Shown here piece after piece: positions 1 through 10,311 of a DNA stretch of 64,000 nt. The stretch is taken from positions 566,911 through 630,910 of the forward strand of contig NZ_KE159567.1 in the NCBI RefSeq assembly GCF_000403845.2. The letters run 5' to 3'. This stretch comes from Eubacterium sp. 14-2. GTDB lineage: Bacteria > Bacillota > Clostridia > Lachnospirales > Lachnospiraceae. The position numbers and the translations under genes were made by a program. The notes beneath the pieces are model-generated. The model had not been told where the DNA came from. It did no database searches and saw nothing but the letters and a program-made list of their open reading frames with translations. The first letter of the stretch is position 1. Each line of letters begins with the position of its first letter.

Positions 1-162
1 TGTACCTTGAAAAATCCATACAGAAACAGAAAAGACATCAACAAACAAACCGTAATCAAAACATCGGGATATTGTAGAAATATAATATCAGACTGTATCG
101 GAAGATACAGGGCATGGGAAACCATGCAGCTGTCTGAGCAACGCTATGCAACAGACAGAAGA
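1..162 (+). other. 16S-23S internal transcribed spacer (3' part)
   Basis: This stretch precedes the 23S 5' end and contains no tRNA gene. The motif CTGTCTG (130-136) pairs with CAGACAG (152-158), a short stem just before the mature 23S start that may belong to the pre-rRNA processing structure. The 16S gene must lie to the left of the window. Confidence 0.7.
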
Positions 163-3047
<2,885 letters not shown>

Positions 3048-3132
3048 TTCAGGAAGACGGGAAGGAAGAAGATGGATGGCTGTATACTGTATGGGTTTTT
3101 CAGGGTATAAGGAAGAAAAACTGAAAAGATAA

Positions 3133-3204
3133 TCCTCGATAGCTCAATGGTAGAGCACGCGGCTGTTAACCGCGGGGTTGTTGGTTCGAGCCCAACTCGG
3201 GGAG
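3133..3204 (+). tRNA. tRNA-Asn (GTT)
   Basis: Full cloverleaf: acceptor TCCTCGA/TCGGGGA, anticodon loop with GTT, T-loop GTTCGAG. It lies about 85 bp behind the 23S gene on the same strand, in the place where a 5S gene is often found, so it is probably part of the rRNA transcript. Confidence 0.96.
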
Positions 3205-3269
3205 GTAGGAATTCTGTAAGCAGCAATGTTTACAGGATTTTGTGTATCAAAGACCGGGAGGTTATAGAA

Positions 3270-3785
3270 ATGAAAATTTCACTAATTGAAACACAGCGCC
3301 TTATCCTTCGGGGATTTACAAAGGATGATGCCTTATGGGCATATCGTATCTGGAATGATCCTGAAATGGGGCAGTATCTGCCGGATGAGGCAAAAGAAGA
3401 GATTGATGTGGAATACCTGAAAATGCTGGAAGGGCTTGGCGATGATGACAAATGCTGCTATCTGATTCCGGTATTAAAAGATTCGATGCAGCCAGTTGGA
3501 ACCTGTAGTTTTATGATAAGCACAGATAAAAAGATTTATGATATTGCTTACTGCGTACATAAAAATTACTGGTGTCAGGGGTATGCAACAGAAATGGCAC
3601 AGGGAATGATTGATTATGCCAGAACACAGGGGGCGGAAAAAGTCACTGTCTTCGCAGGCCAGGAGAACCTTGCCTCCAATCGTGTTGCGGTAAAATGCGG
3701 CGGTAAAGTGGTAAGTGAAAGTACTTACAGGAAAAGAGGAACCGATGTAATCATGAAAGATTATAAATATGAGATTTTGCTTTGA
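3270..3785 (+). CDS. GNAT-family N-acetyltransferase (RimJ/RimL type)
   Basis: Predicted 171-residue acetyltransferase that would move an acetyl group from acetyl-CoA to an amine or protein N-terminus. The N-terminus (ETQRLILRGF) is the typical RimJ/RimL opening strand. The segment YWCQGYATEM near residues 97-106 is the acetyl-CoA pyrophosphate loop (Q/R-x-x-G-x-G/A). The C-terminal N-x-x-S-N-R-V-A-x-K-C-G pattern is also typical. The open frame continues upstream through the tRNA-Asn gene, but the ATG at 3270 has a GGGAGG ribosome site 9-14 bases before it and starts exactly at the family N-terminus, so I use it. Substrate unknown. Confidence 0.88.
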   Translation: MKISLIETQRLILRGFTKDDALWAYRIWNDPEMGQYLPDEAKEEIDVEYLKMLEGLGDDDKCCYLIPVLKDSMQPVGTCSFMISTDKKIYDIAYCVHKNYWCQGYATEMAQGMIDYARTQGAEKVTVFAGQENLASNRVAVKCGGKVVSESTYRKRGTDVIMKDYKYEILL

Positions 3786-3859
3786 AACTGTTTTATGAAA
3801 ATGATGAAAAAGAAAATCATTGTAAATGGATTTGAGAATCCAGGAAGGAGCAGCGTCAG

Positions 3860-4495
3860 ATGAAGAAAAGTACAGTGAAAAAAATGACTTTGTTATTATT
3901 ATTCAGTTTTTGCTGGATGATACTGTTAAACGGTTGTGGTTCCGGAGAGAAAAACAGTCCCCGGAATCAGTCTGCCTCAGAAGAGGATGGAAAGGAAGCG
4001 GATAATTCCGGAGAAAAAGCCGCATCTGAAACAGAGGAAACACTGGGAGAGTTCTCGGTAAAGGATATAGAAGGCAACACATACACACAGGAAATGTTTG
4101 CAGATTATGATCTGACTATGGTAAATGTATTTACAACCTGGTGTTCGCCATGTGTCAGTGAAATTCCGGATCTTGAGAAACTTCACAATGAGATGGAAGA
4201 ACAGGGAGTAAATGTGGTGGGAATTGTCCTGGATGCGGTAGACGCTTTTGGAAAAGCAGATGAGGAAGTTGTGGAAACAGCAAAACTTCTGGCTGAGAAA
4301 ACAGGTGCAGCCTATCCGTTTCTGATTCCGGATGAAGGTTATCTCAATGGCAGGCTTTTGGGAATTAATGCGGTTCCTGAGACGTTTTTTGTAGATAAGG
4401 AAGGAAATATTACAGGAGAGACTTATTCTGGCAGCCGTTCTCTGGAAGACTGGAAAACAATTGTGGAGACAGAGCTGAAAGGGGCTGTGAAATGA
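3860..4495 (+). CDS. TlpA-like thioredoxin-fold lipoprotein
   Basis: A 211-residue extracytoplasmic thiol-disulfide protein of the TlpA/ResA family. It begins with a lipoprotein signal peptide (hydrophobic stretch, lipobox LNGC, cysteine at about residue 26), then an acidic Ser/Glu-rich linker to about residue 60, then the thioredoxin fold with the active motif WCSPC near residue 93 and the cis-proline region AVPETFF near residue 175. It is the first gene of a three-gene operon; its stop overlaps the next start (ATGA). Co-occurrence with a CXXC mini-protein and a polyferredoxin suggests that these move electrons across the membrane to a thiol protein; the exact partner is unknown. Confidence 0.9.
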   Translation: MKKSTVKKMTLLLLFSFCWMILLNGCGSGEKNSPRNQSASEEDGKEADNSGEKAASETEETLGEFSVKDIEGNTYTQEMFADYDLTMVNVFTTWCSPCVSEIPDLEKLHNEMEEQGVNVVGIVLDAVDAFGKADEEVVETAKLLAEKTGAAYPFLIPDEGYLNGRLLGINAVPETFFVDKEGNITGETYSGSRSLEDWKTIVETELKGAVK

Positions 4496-4686
4496 GGGCC
4501 ATGCTGTCTGGCAGGAAAGAAACTGTTTCAGACGACAGGATGAACTGGCACCATGTTTCACGAAAAGGAATCTGTATGGCCGCAGCAGGGCTTTTTATGA
4601 TGGGGTTAGGAGTTTACCGGGGGGAAATGTCGGTGGTTCTGGAAAAGGCAATTAATATCTGTATGGAGTGTATTGGAATTGGATAA
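4492..4686 (+). CDS. CD1871A-like CXXC-motif membrane mini-protein
   Basis: A 64-residue protein with one membrane segment (about residues 28-42) and the C-terminal motif ICMECIGIG containing a CxxC pair. This matches what I know of the CD1871A family of small CXXC proteins of Clostridia, which sit between TlpA-like and 4Fe-4S genes. The start overlaps the upstream stop (ATGA at 4492), and the 3' end overlaps the next gene by 14 bases, so the three are translationally coupled. It may act as a small redox relay or membrane anchor in the same complex. Function not established. Confidence 0.8.
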   Translation: MRAMLSGRKETVSDDRMNWHHVSRKGICMAAAGLFMMGLGVYRGEMSVVLEKAINICMECIGIG

Positions 4687-5518
4687 GAGAAAAAACACAG
4701 GTGAATGGAAACGTCATGGAGTACAGGCATTTTGGGCGCTGCTCACCAACAGTTATCTGGCAGGTTTTGTTCAGGGAAAAATATATAAGGGAAAGCTGAA
4801 AAATCTCTGCGTTCCCGGACTGAACTGTTACTCCTGTCCGGGAGCGGTGGGCGCCTGTCCCATTGGAGCAATGCAGGCAGTAATCGGTAACCGGAATTTT
4901 AAATTTGCCTTTTATGTGGCAGGCTTTCTGATGTTTGTGGGAGCATTGACAGGAAGATTTGTCTGCGGCTGGCTGTGTCCCTTTGGGCTGATTCAGGAGA
5001 TGCTGCATAAAATCCCTTTCCTGAAAAAAATCGACACATTTCGGGGAGATAAGCTGCTTCGGAAAATGAAATATGTTATTTTTATTGTATTTGTCATACT
5101 TCTGCCCATGGTTCTGGTAGACGTACTGGGACAGGGAGCCCCTTACTTCTGCAAATTAATCTGCCCGGCAGGCACTCTGGAGGGCGGGCTGCCACTGGTT
5201 CTGCTGAATCAATCCATGCGAGGCGCCCTTGGATGGCTGTATGCATGGAAAAATGTTCTGCTCCTTGTGACGGTTATATTGTCGGTGATGATTTACAGGC
5301 CTTTCTGTAAATACATATGTCCCCTGGGAGCGGTATATTCTGTATTTAATTCCATAGCCGTATTCCGGTATCGGGTAGAAAAAGAAACCTGTACAGGCTG
5401 CGGTGTCTGTGCCAGAGTATGTAAAATGCAGGTTAATCCGGCAGAGCATCCAAATCATCCGGAATGTATACGGTGCGGGGTATGTAAGAAGTCCTGCCCG
5501 GTAAATGCAATACATTAA
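4673..5518 (+). CDS. NapH/YccM-type 4Fe-4S membrane polyferredoxin
   Basis: About 281 residues with several membrane helices (near residues 70-95, 125-145, 190-210) and two kinds of cysteine groups: CGWLCP, CKLICP and CKYICP motifs on membrane-proximal loops, and two classic ferredoxin clusters at the C-terminus (CTGCGVCARVC and CIRCGVCKKSC). This is the layout of NapH-like electron-transfer proteins that oxidise quinol or ferredoxin and pass electrons across the membrane. The start is a TTG (4673, or the TTG at 4679) within the end of the CXXC mini-protein gene. Last gene of the operon. With the TlpA-like lipoprotein it probably supplies reducing power outside the cell; this is inference from context. 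Confidence 0.88.
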   Translation: MELDKRKNTGEWKRHGVQAFWALLTNSYLAGFVQGKIYKGKLKNLCVPGLNCYSCPGAVGACPIGAMQAVIGNRNFKFAFYVAGFLMFVGALTGRFVCGWLCPFGLIQEMLHKIPFLKKIDTFRGDKLLRKMKYVIFIVFVILLPMVLVDVLGQGAPYFCKLICPAGTLEGGLPLVLLNQSMRGALGWLYAWKNVLLLVTVILSVMIYRPFCKYICPLGAVYSVFNSIAVFRYRVEKETCTGCGVCARVCKMQVNPAEHPNHPECIRCGVCKKSCPVNAIH

Positions 5519-5536
5519 ATATTATGAAAAAAGTGC

Positions 5537-5565
5537 TTGCATTTTGTGACAAACTGTGATAATAT
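5537..5565 (+). promoter_or_regulatory. Promoter of the first tRNA cluster
   Basis: TTGCAT at 5537-5542, 17-base spacer, TAATAT at 5560-5565. It lies about 35 bases before the tRNA-Glu gene and after the polyferredoxin stop. The stretch 5519-6416 holds only this promoter and seven tRNA genes. Confidence 0.75.
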
Positions 5566-5601
5566 TAATCCGTCGCTGAGATAGCGGCAGAAAAGACAGT
5601 T

Positions 5602-5673
5602 GGCTCCTTGGTCAAGCGGTTAAGACATCGCCCTTTCACGGCGGTAACACGGGTTCGATTCCCGTAGGAGTCA
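5602..5673 (+). tRNA. tRNA-Glu (TTC)
   Basis: Cloverleaf with acceptor GGCTCCT/AGGAGTC, anticodon TTC and T-loop GTTCGATT. First gene of the cluster. Confidence 0.96.
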
Positions 5674-5748
5674 TTCCATAGTTAATAATTTATGTCAGTA
5701 TCTGACAGACAGATCTTATTGAACATTGCTGCTCAATAGGCATAACAT

Positions 5749-5821
5749 GCCGATGTGGCTCAATTGGCAGAGCAGCTGATTTGTAATCAGCAGGTTATCG
5801 GTTCGAGTCCGATCATCGGCT
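5749..5821 (+). tRNA. tRNA-Thr (TGT)
   Basis: Acceptor GCCGATG/CATCGGC, anticodon TGT, T-loop GTTCGAGT. Confidence 0.96.
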
Positions 5822-5841
5822 TGTGTTGATTCAGTCAACTT

Positions 5842-5915
5842 GGACCTTTAGCTCAGTTGGTTAGAGCAACCGGCTCATAACCGGTCGGTCCTGGGTTCGA
5901 GTCCCCGAAGGTCCA
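5842..5915 (+). tRNA. tRNA-Met (CAT), elongator type
   Basis: Acceptor GGACCTT/AAGGTCC, anticodon CAT. The acceptor starts with a normal G-C pair, so it is not the initiator. A lysidine-modified tRNA-Ile2 also reads CAT, but the body resembles elongator Met. Confidence 0.9.
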
Positions 5916-5936
5916 CTATATTAGCTATGCGATTAT

Positions 5937-6010
5937 GGCCCAGTGGCTCAGTTGGTTAGAGCGCCGCCCTGTCACGGCGGAGGTCGAGGGTTCGAGTCCC
6001 TTCTGGGTCG
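5937..6010 (+). tRNA. tRNA-Asp (GTC)
   Basis: Acceptor GGCCCAG/CTGGGTC, anticodon GTC in loop CTGTCAC, T-loop GTTCGAGT. Confidence 0.96.
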
Positions 6011-6094
6011 CTGATACAGTTTTATACTGTATCGCGTTGAATATATATTCAATAAAGTGTGCTTGCCGGATGGATATTCGGTAAGAGATTAAAT

Positions 6095-6167
6095 GGGATC
6101 TTAGCTCAGCTGGGAGAGCATCTGCCTTACAAGCAGAGGGTCACAGGTTCGAGCCCTGTAGGTCCCA
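6095..6167 (+). tRNA. tRNA-Val (TAC)
   Basis: Acceptor GGGATCT/AGGTCCC, anticodon TAC, T-loop GTTCGAGC. Confidence 0.96.
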
Positions 6168-6172
6168 TTTGT

Positions 6173-6256
6173 GCCGGCGTGGCGGAACTGGCAGACGCGC
6201 AGGACTTAAAATCCTGTGGTGGCAACATCGTACCGGTTCGATTCCGGTCGCCGGCA
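6173..6256 (+). tRNA. tRNA-Leu (TAA)
   Basis: Class II tRNA (84 bases, long variable arm), acceptor GCCGGCG/CGCCGGC, anticodon TAA. Only five bases separate it from tRNA-Val. Confidence 0.96.
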
Positions 6257-6296
6257 TTGGATGAGGAAATTAAAAATATAATAAAGAGATTTTATT

Positions 6297-6367
6297 GCAG
6301 ATATGGTTCATCGGTAGAACGCTAGCTTCCCAAGCTGGAAAGGCGGGTTCGACTCCCGTTATCTGCT
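6297..6367 (+). tRNA. tRNA-Gly (CCC)
   Basis: Acceptor GCAGATA/TATCTGC, anticodon loop TTCCCAA giving CCC, T-loop GTTCGACT. Last gene of the first cluster; a T-run follows directly. Confidence 0.94.
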
Positions 6368-6416
6368 TTTTTTAATGTAACTTTTTAACCCGTGAATCAT
6401 ATATGGAGGAGATAAT

Positions 6417-6722
6417 ATGGTAAAACACATTGTAATGTTTAAGCTGAAGGAAGAATTTAATGGCAAAACTGCCAGGGAAAATGCTGAAGAAGCAAAGGCA
6501 AGGGCAGAGCAGCTGAAAGATCTGGTGCCTTCTGTAGAAAAAATGGAGGTTGTATGCAATGCTCCGGCGGCAGACGGAACCAATTATGAGCTGGCGCTGA
6601 TCTGTGATTTTCAGGATATGGCAGGGCTGGACGCGTATCAGAAACATCCGGAACATGTAAAGTTTGGAGCATTTATCAGTCAGATGCGGGAAAGCAGAGC
6701 ATGTATCGACTATGAATATTAA
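6417..6722 (+). CDS. Dabb-family stress-responsive alpha/beta barrel protein
   Basis: 101 residues matching the Dabb fold (dimeric ferredoxin-like barrel). The opening strand VKHIVMFKLKEE, the central MEVVCN...YELALICDF strands and the ending DAYQKHPEHVKF are the family hallmarks. GGAGGAGA sits about seven bases before the ATG. Members are small cytoplasmic proteins, sometimes linked to stress or to small-molecule cyclisation; no specific reaction can be assigned. An inverted repeat (CAGAGCATA 6756-6764 with TATGCTCTG 6793-6801) follows the gene and may end the transcript. Confidence 0.88.
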   Translation: MVKHIVMFKLKEEFNGKTARENAEEAKARAEQLKDLVPSVEKMEVVCNAPAADGTNYELALICDFQDMAGLDAYQKHPEHVKFGAFISQMRESRACIDYEY

Positions 6723-6803
6723 ATACCCGGAGATTAACGTTCGGGAGAAGGGGAACAGAGCATATCTGAACTGTCATTTTCTGACGTTCCGGTATGCTCT
6801 GAA

Positions 6804-6909
6804 ACCGTTCCGGGATTCTGCTGAATAGAAAAGGTGTCTGATAGCAGCAGTCAGTAACCGTTCCGGGATTCTACTGAATAGAAAAGGTGTCTGATAACAG
6901 CAGCCAGTT
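6804..6909. repeat. 53-bp tandem duplication at the 3' end of the spore hydrolase
   Basis: Two adjacent copies (6804-6856 and 6857-6909) begin ACCGTTCCGGGATTCT and differ at only a few positions. The right copy contains the stop codon and last codons of the GH18 gene fragment (read on the minus strand); the left copy is a non-coding duplicate behind the stop. Confidence 0.85.
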
Positions 6910-7295
6910 TGCCCGAAAGAGCTGCATTATCTGCCAGTAGCCCATGCCCCGGAGCTGATACTCTCTGACCAGATCGAATTTAGCGGACAGGCTTCGTACA
7001 TCTTCAAACCATACTTCATGGGTGAGTCCTTCTGAAACATAGCGAAAATAAGGAGACTGGGCAGTTTCATCGTACTGGATAAGGGCATTTTGGGCAATAG
7101 CAATCTGGACAGCCTGAATATTTCCGATGGTGACGGCTTTTGAGGTACCCTGTACGAAAGGGAGCGTCCAGTCATAACCGTAATTGGGAATGCCAAGGCT
7201 GATTTTGGAAGCCGGGATTTTGGTCAGGGCGTATTCTACGACCTGACGGACTTTGTTGAGGGGTGCCACCGCCATGGGAGGGCCATATGTGTATC
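6871..7295 (-). pseudogene. C-terminal part of split LysM-GH18 spore hydrolase
   Basis: This minus-strand fragment (about 137 residues, reading GPPMAVAPLNKVRQV onward) is the C-terminal third of a glycoside hydrolase family 18 chitinase-like domain of the YaaH/SleL group, which attacks cortex peptidoglycan during spore germination. It contains the family motifs ISLGIPNYGYDW and the late GMGYWQIMQ strand. The N-terminal two thirds, with LysM, lie at 27613-28347, also on the minus strand. The ATG at 7275 lies inside the domain and is not a real start. Joining the two through the 10-bp core at 7286-7295 restores the motif WGYTYGPPMAVAP without loss or gain of a codon, so the gene is split by the integrated element rather than decayed. 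Confidence 0.93.
7286..7295. repeat. Left attachment core of the integrated element
   Basis: TATGTGTATC here is identical to 27617-27626; flanking bases differ (A..A here, G..C there). The serine recombinase gene ends 16 bases to the right. The copy falls inside the codons for Y-T-Y of the split GH18 gene. Confidence 0.85.
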
Positions 7296-7311
7296 ACCAT
7301 ACAGGATTCCG

Positions 7312-8913
7312 TTAATGTTCCGGAAGTTTTGGATAAATAACAAGTTCAAAACTGGCATTGTCGCGGTGGAATTTCCGGCTTCGCTCTGTTTTGATATATT
7401 CTGCGTGGTGAATGATACTTTTTAGAATTTCATTTTTGATCTGAGCATTGTCTGTATGGGTATAAGCATCAAGAATGGGGCAATGGGCAGGAAGCCATGT
7501 ATTTTCGGCGGACACAGTCTGCTGTTCGGCTTCAATGGATTGCTGCAGACGGAAAATTTCGGTTCTGACGATCTGTATTTTATCTGAAACAGCAGTGAAA
7601 CGGGTCTGAAAAATTTCCGGAGTATAGATACCCTGTTCCAGTAGTTCACAGGTGCGTATCTGCTGCTTTTCTGCCAGTTCCAGCTCTTTTAAATAATTTT
7701 TCAGCATATGTTCTTTCATGTTCCATTCCTGAACACGGTCCGTATCTGTTTCCCATTCCAGCATGTAGCCATCCATCCATTCCTGCAGGGCTTCCAGAAG
7801 TTTTTGTTCTATAAGATACAACGGGGCGGAAATGTTGTCACAGTCACGATTGGGACAGCGGAGACTGTAATAACTGTCTCTGGTGTTGCTGGCAGTTCTG
7901 GTAAGGGCAGAGCCGCATTTTTTGCAGGTAATAATGCCGGACAGGGGGTTTTTCAGGATTTTGCTGTTTACAACAGGCGGCGCAGATTTTGCATGAATCA
8001 GTTTCTGAACTTTATAAAATATATCTTCCGAAATAACAGGGGGATGAAGTCCGCTGTACATTGGAAAGTCCGGGTTTTTTATACGGATTTTCCGGGTGGT
8101 TCCCTCCGCAATGGTTTTCTTTTCTTTTTTTCTGCCCCAGCAGATTTTTCCAATATAGACCGGGTTTTCCAGTATGTCTTTGATGGTGCTGACAGACCAT
8201 TTTTCCGCAGCCTTTGGTTTTATGCCCATTTCATCCAGTTTTCTGCAGATGCGCAGGCGTCCCAGAGGTTTCCAGGAACCATCCGGCTGTTTTTCTCCGA
8301 AAAGACAAAGGTGGAAAATCAGACGGACGACTTCTGCCTGCTCTGGCACAATCTCCAGGGTATAACCTTTTCCTCCAGGTATTTTTACCCGTTCGTAACC
8401 ATAGGGAGCGGTGCTGGCAATCCATTTGCCTTCCTGAAGGGAGGCCATACGTCCTCGCTGAATGCGGCGGTTTATGGTTTTATATTCCCTTCGGCTCATG
8501 AAAAGTCCGAATTCAAAGTATTCTTCGTCGTATTCGTCGGTGGGGTCATATATTTTCAGCGGAGTCAGAATCAGCGTGTCAGAAATCTGAAAATATCTGG
8601 CTATGGTTCCCTGGTCGCCGGTATCCCCCCTTGCCAGACGTTCCACTTCCGCCACCAGAACACCGTCGCAGCTTCCGTCACTGATGTCCTGCAGCAGTTT
8701 CCTGACAACGGGCCGGTCCTGAATGGTTTCTCCGGAAACAATTTCCCTGTAAAATTTTGAAATGGTAATGCCCAGATTTTCTGCAAAAGTTTTCAGCAGT
8801 TTTTCATGACGCAGCAGAGTTTCTCCTTCCCCATGGGCTTCGGCGTCACGATCTGCGCGGCTTTTTCGGAGGTATGCGTAATAAGTGCCCTGTGGATTTA
8901 AAGGTCTGTTCAT
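7312..8913 (-). CDS. Large serine recombinase (integrase)
   Basis: 533-residue site-specific recombinase. The N-terminal resolvase domain has the nucleophile Ser18 in YLRKSRAD and the following GETIQDRP and EVERLARGD motifs. A recombinase domain follows (about residues 165-290, with APYGYERVK), then a zinc ribbon (CKKCGSAL...CPNRDC, about residues 330-360) and a coiled-coil segment rich in Glu/Leu/Gln (about 400-470). This is the domain order of phage and TnpX-like integrases. GGGAGGTG precedes the ATG. It lies against the left attachment core and is read toward it, as expected for the enzyme that integrates and excises this element. It could also be the enzyme that restores the spore gene. 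Confidence 0.96.
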   Translation of the reverse strand: MNRPLNPQGTYYAYLRKSRADRDAEAHGEGETLLRHEKLLKTFAENLGITISKFYREIVSGETIQDRPVVRKLLQDISDGSCDGVLVAEVERLARGDTGDQGTIARYFQISDTLILTPLKIYDPTDEYDEEYFEFGLFMSRREYKTINRRIQRGRMASLQEGKWIASTAPYGYERVKIPGGKGYTLEIVPEQAEVVRLIFHLCLFGEKQPDGSWKPLGRLRICRKLDEMGIKPKAAEKWSVSTIKDILENPVYIGKICWGRKKEKKTIAEGTTRKIRIKNPDFPMYSGLHPPVISEDIFYKVQKLIHAKSAPPVVNSKILKNPLSGIITCKKCGSALTRTASNTRDSYYSLRCPNRDCDNISAPLYLIEQKLLEALQEWMDGYMLEWETDTDRVQEWNMKEHMLKNYLKELELAEKQQIRTCELLEQGIYTPEIFQTRFTAVSDKIQIVRTEIFRLQQSIEAEQQTVSAENTWLPAHCPILDAYTHTDNAQIKNEILKSIIHHAEYIKTERSRKFHRDNASFELVIYPKLPEH

Positions 8914-9021
8914 GGTTTCACCTCCCTTATCAGTCTATGAAAAAGGAGCATAAAAAAATGCACTGTCATTTCATGACGGTGCGGGCGGTACTGCTTGTGC
9001 AGGAAGGGTGCTGTCAGTAAT

Positions 9022-9044
9022 ACCCCGCAACAGAGCTGCGGGGT
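9022..9044. terminator. Hairpin between ImmA-like gene and recombinase
   Basis: ACCCCGCA (9022-9029) pairs with TGCGGGGT (9037-9044). The T-rich side (TTTATTTTC) lies to the right, so on the plus strand it resembles a terminator; on the minus strand it would sit in the repressor-ImmA-integrase transcript and could lower integrase expression. The rest of 8914-9138 shows no gene. Confidence 0.5.
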
Positions 9045-9138
9045 ACGGTTTATTTTCTTATTATATGATACAGGCAGATAATACGCCTTTATAATTATCA
9101 GGAAATAAAGAATTCAGACAAAACCTTCATATGGTGTG

Positions 9139-9594
9139 TTATAACATTTCAATTACAGCGAGATTTGGTTCAAAATAGATAATATAATTGTCCAGTGTGG
9201 TAAATACCCCATATTTGGAGCGGTATTTTTGGATGGATTCTGCCAGAAATTCCTGAGTTACCTCCAGGTATTCAGCCATTTCAGCCAGGCTGTGGCATCC
9301 GTGCCGGTAGGAATTTATAATTCCGTTTAATCCAATCAGACGGTTGTAGGACCAGAGGCGTGCCTTCTGTTCCTGTTTGCGGTTCTGAACATTGTTCTGG
9401 TTCAGAATATTTCCAACACTGGTATAATAATGGCCCAGTTCTTCTGCCAGTACGCATTTCTTTTCTGTTGTGGTCAGAGTGTCCTTAATAGCAATTCTGT
9501 TTCCCTTGATTCTCCCATCGCAGGATTTCAGAGGCTTCTCCTTTGTAATCAGATGGTTGCTGTCTGCCTCTATAAGCAATTCTGTGTAATCCAT
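9139..9594 (-). CDS. ImmA/IrrE-like metallopeptidase, degenerate zinc motif
   Basis: 151 residues, read in the same direction as the XRE repressor gene just upstream. The segment VLAEELGHYYTSVGN near residues 48-62 aligns with the ImmA/IrrE HExxH helix, but the first histidine is replaced (AEELGH). In ICEBs1-type elements ImmA cleaves the ImmR repressor and so switches on the element; the adjacent placement here supports the same role. The changed motif makes catalysis uncertain, although related genes of Clostridia share it in my recollection. AGGGGTGA lies before the ATG. Probably co-transcribed with the repressor (61-base gap). Confidence 0.78.
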   Translation of the reverse strand: MDYTELLIEADSNHLITKEKPLKSCDGRIKGNRIAIKDTLTTTEKKCVLAEELGHYYTSVGNILNQNNVQNRKQEQKARLWSYNRLIGLNGIINSYRHGCHSLAEMAEYLEVTQEFLAESIQKYRSKYGVFTTLDNYIIYFEPNLAVIEML

Positions 9595-9655
9595 AATATC
9601 ACCCCTGTCAGTTTCCCCATGTATGCTTCCGGCATTTTACTGCCGGGAATCATAA

Positions 9656-10156
9656 TCAGAAATTTTCATCATCCATAATGTCTTCATCATGCCGGATCAT
9701 TTCTTCCGTTATTTCCACATCCGTGCGTTCGTGAGCGGCGTTTAAAAGATACGGAGAAGTATCTTCCGTCACTTTGGAGGGACGGTGAGAACTGTTATAA
9801 GTATAAACAGCGGAAGACGTCTGTTCGATGGAACGCTCCCATTCCTTCGCCAGAGTGAAATCTACCATTTCCCGGCCATGGTCGTCAAGCACACGGTATT
9901 TTTTTATGATGTTTTCAAATTCTTCCGGAGTCGCCCTGTCTTTATACTGTTCTTCTGTTCCGTCCTGAAACAGATAATTGGCATCACAGTGCAGGATGTG
10001 AAACAAATCATATAAAAGGGCAGCACGGGGGGAATTTACATCTGTTTCCCAGTTTCCAATGGCCCCTTTGCTGACTCCCAGCATTTCAGCAAGCTGAGGC
10101 TGGGTAATTCTGAGGGATTCTCTTTTTTCCTTTAATCTTGTTCCAAAACTCACCAT
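9656..10156 (-). CDS. XRE-family repressor of the element
   Basis: 166-residue regulator with an N-terminal helix-turn-helix (TQPQLAEMLGVSKGAIGNWE, about residues 18-37) and a long acidic C-terminal region ending in DEDIMDDENF. It probably binds the ACTGAGA operators in the divergent promoter region to its right and holds the tail genes and its own gene in check. An upstream in-frame GTG (10162) overlaps the AGGAGG site, so the ATG at 10156, five bases after AGGAGG, is the better start. The neighbouring ImmA-like protease is the likely anti-repressor. Inferred from layout; the operators are visible in sequence. Confidence 0.88.
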   Translation of the reverse strand: MVSFGTRLKEKRESLRITQPQLAEMLGVSKGAIGNWETDVNSPRAALLYDLFHILHCDANYLFQDGTEEQYKDRATPEEFENIIKKYRVLDDHGREMVDFTLAKEWERSIEQTSSAVYTYNSSHRPSKVTEDTSPYLLNAAHERTDVEITEEMIRHDEDIMDDENF

Positions 10157-10177
10157 TGTCACCTCCTGTACGATAAA

Positions 10178-10290
10178 ATATTACTACATAAAACTGAGAG
10201 AATCAATACAAAGAACAAAAAAACTGAGAAATTTATTGACTTCTCAGAATAACTATGTTAATATCTGGAAAAGAAAAGAAAAACTGAGAA
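10178..10290. promoter_or_regulatory. Divergent promoters and ACTGAGA operators (lysogeny switch)
   Basis: Rightward promoter: TTGACT 10236-10241, 17-base spacer, TAATAT 10259-10264. Leftward promoter (minus strand): TTGATT at 10206-10201, 17-base spacer, TAATAT at 10183-10178. Operator half-sites: ACTGAGAG 10193-10200, ACTGAGAA 10223-10230, its inverse TTCTCAG 10241-10247, and ACTGAGAA 10283-10290. One half-site falls inside the spacer of each promoter, which fits repression of both directions by the XRE protein. Confidence 0.82.
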
Positions 10291-10311
10291 AAAGAAAAGG
10301 AGGATTATGGA

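Noticed and set aside
3147-3269. Upstream extension of the acetyltransferase frame
   Set aside because: It runs through the tRNA-Asn gene; the ATG at 3270 has the ribosome site and the family N-terminus.
7708-8760. 350-codon plus-strand frame opposite the serine recombinase
   Set aside because: It is an antisense shadow of the recombinase gene, with Phe/Cys-rich composition typical of a reversed coding frame.
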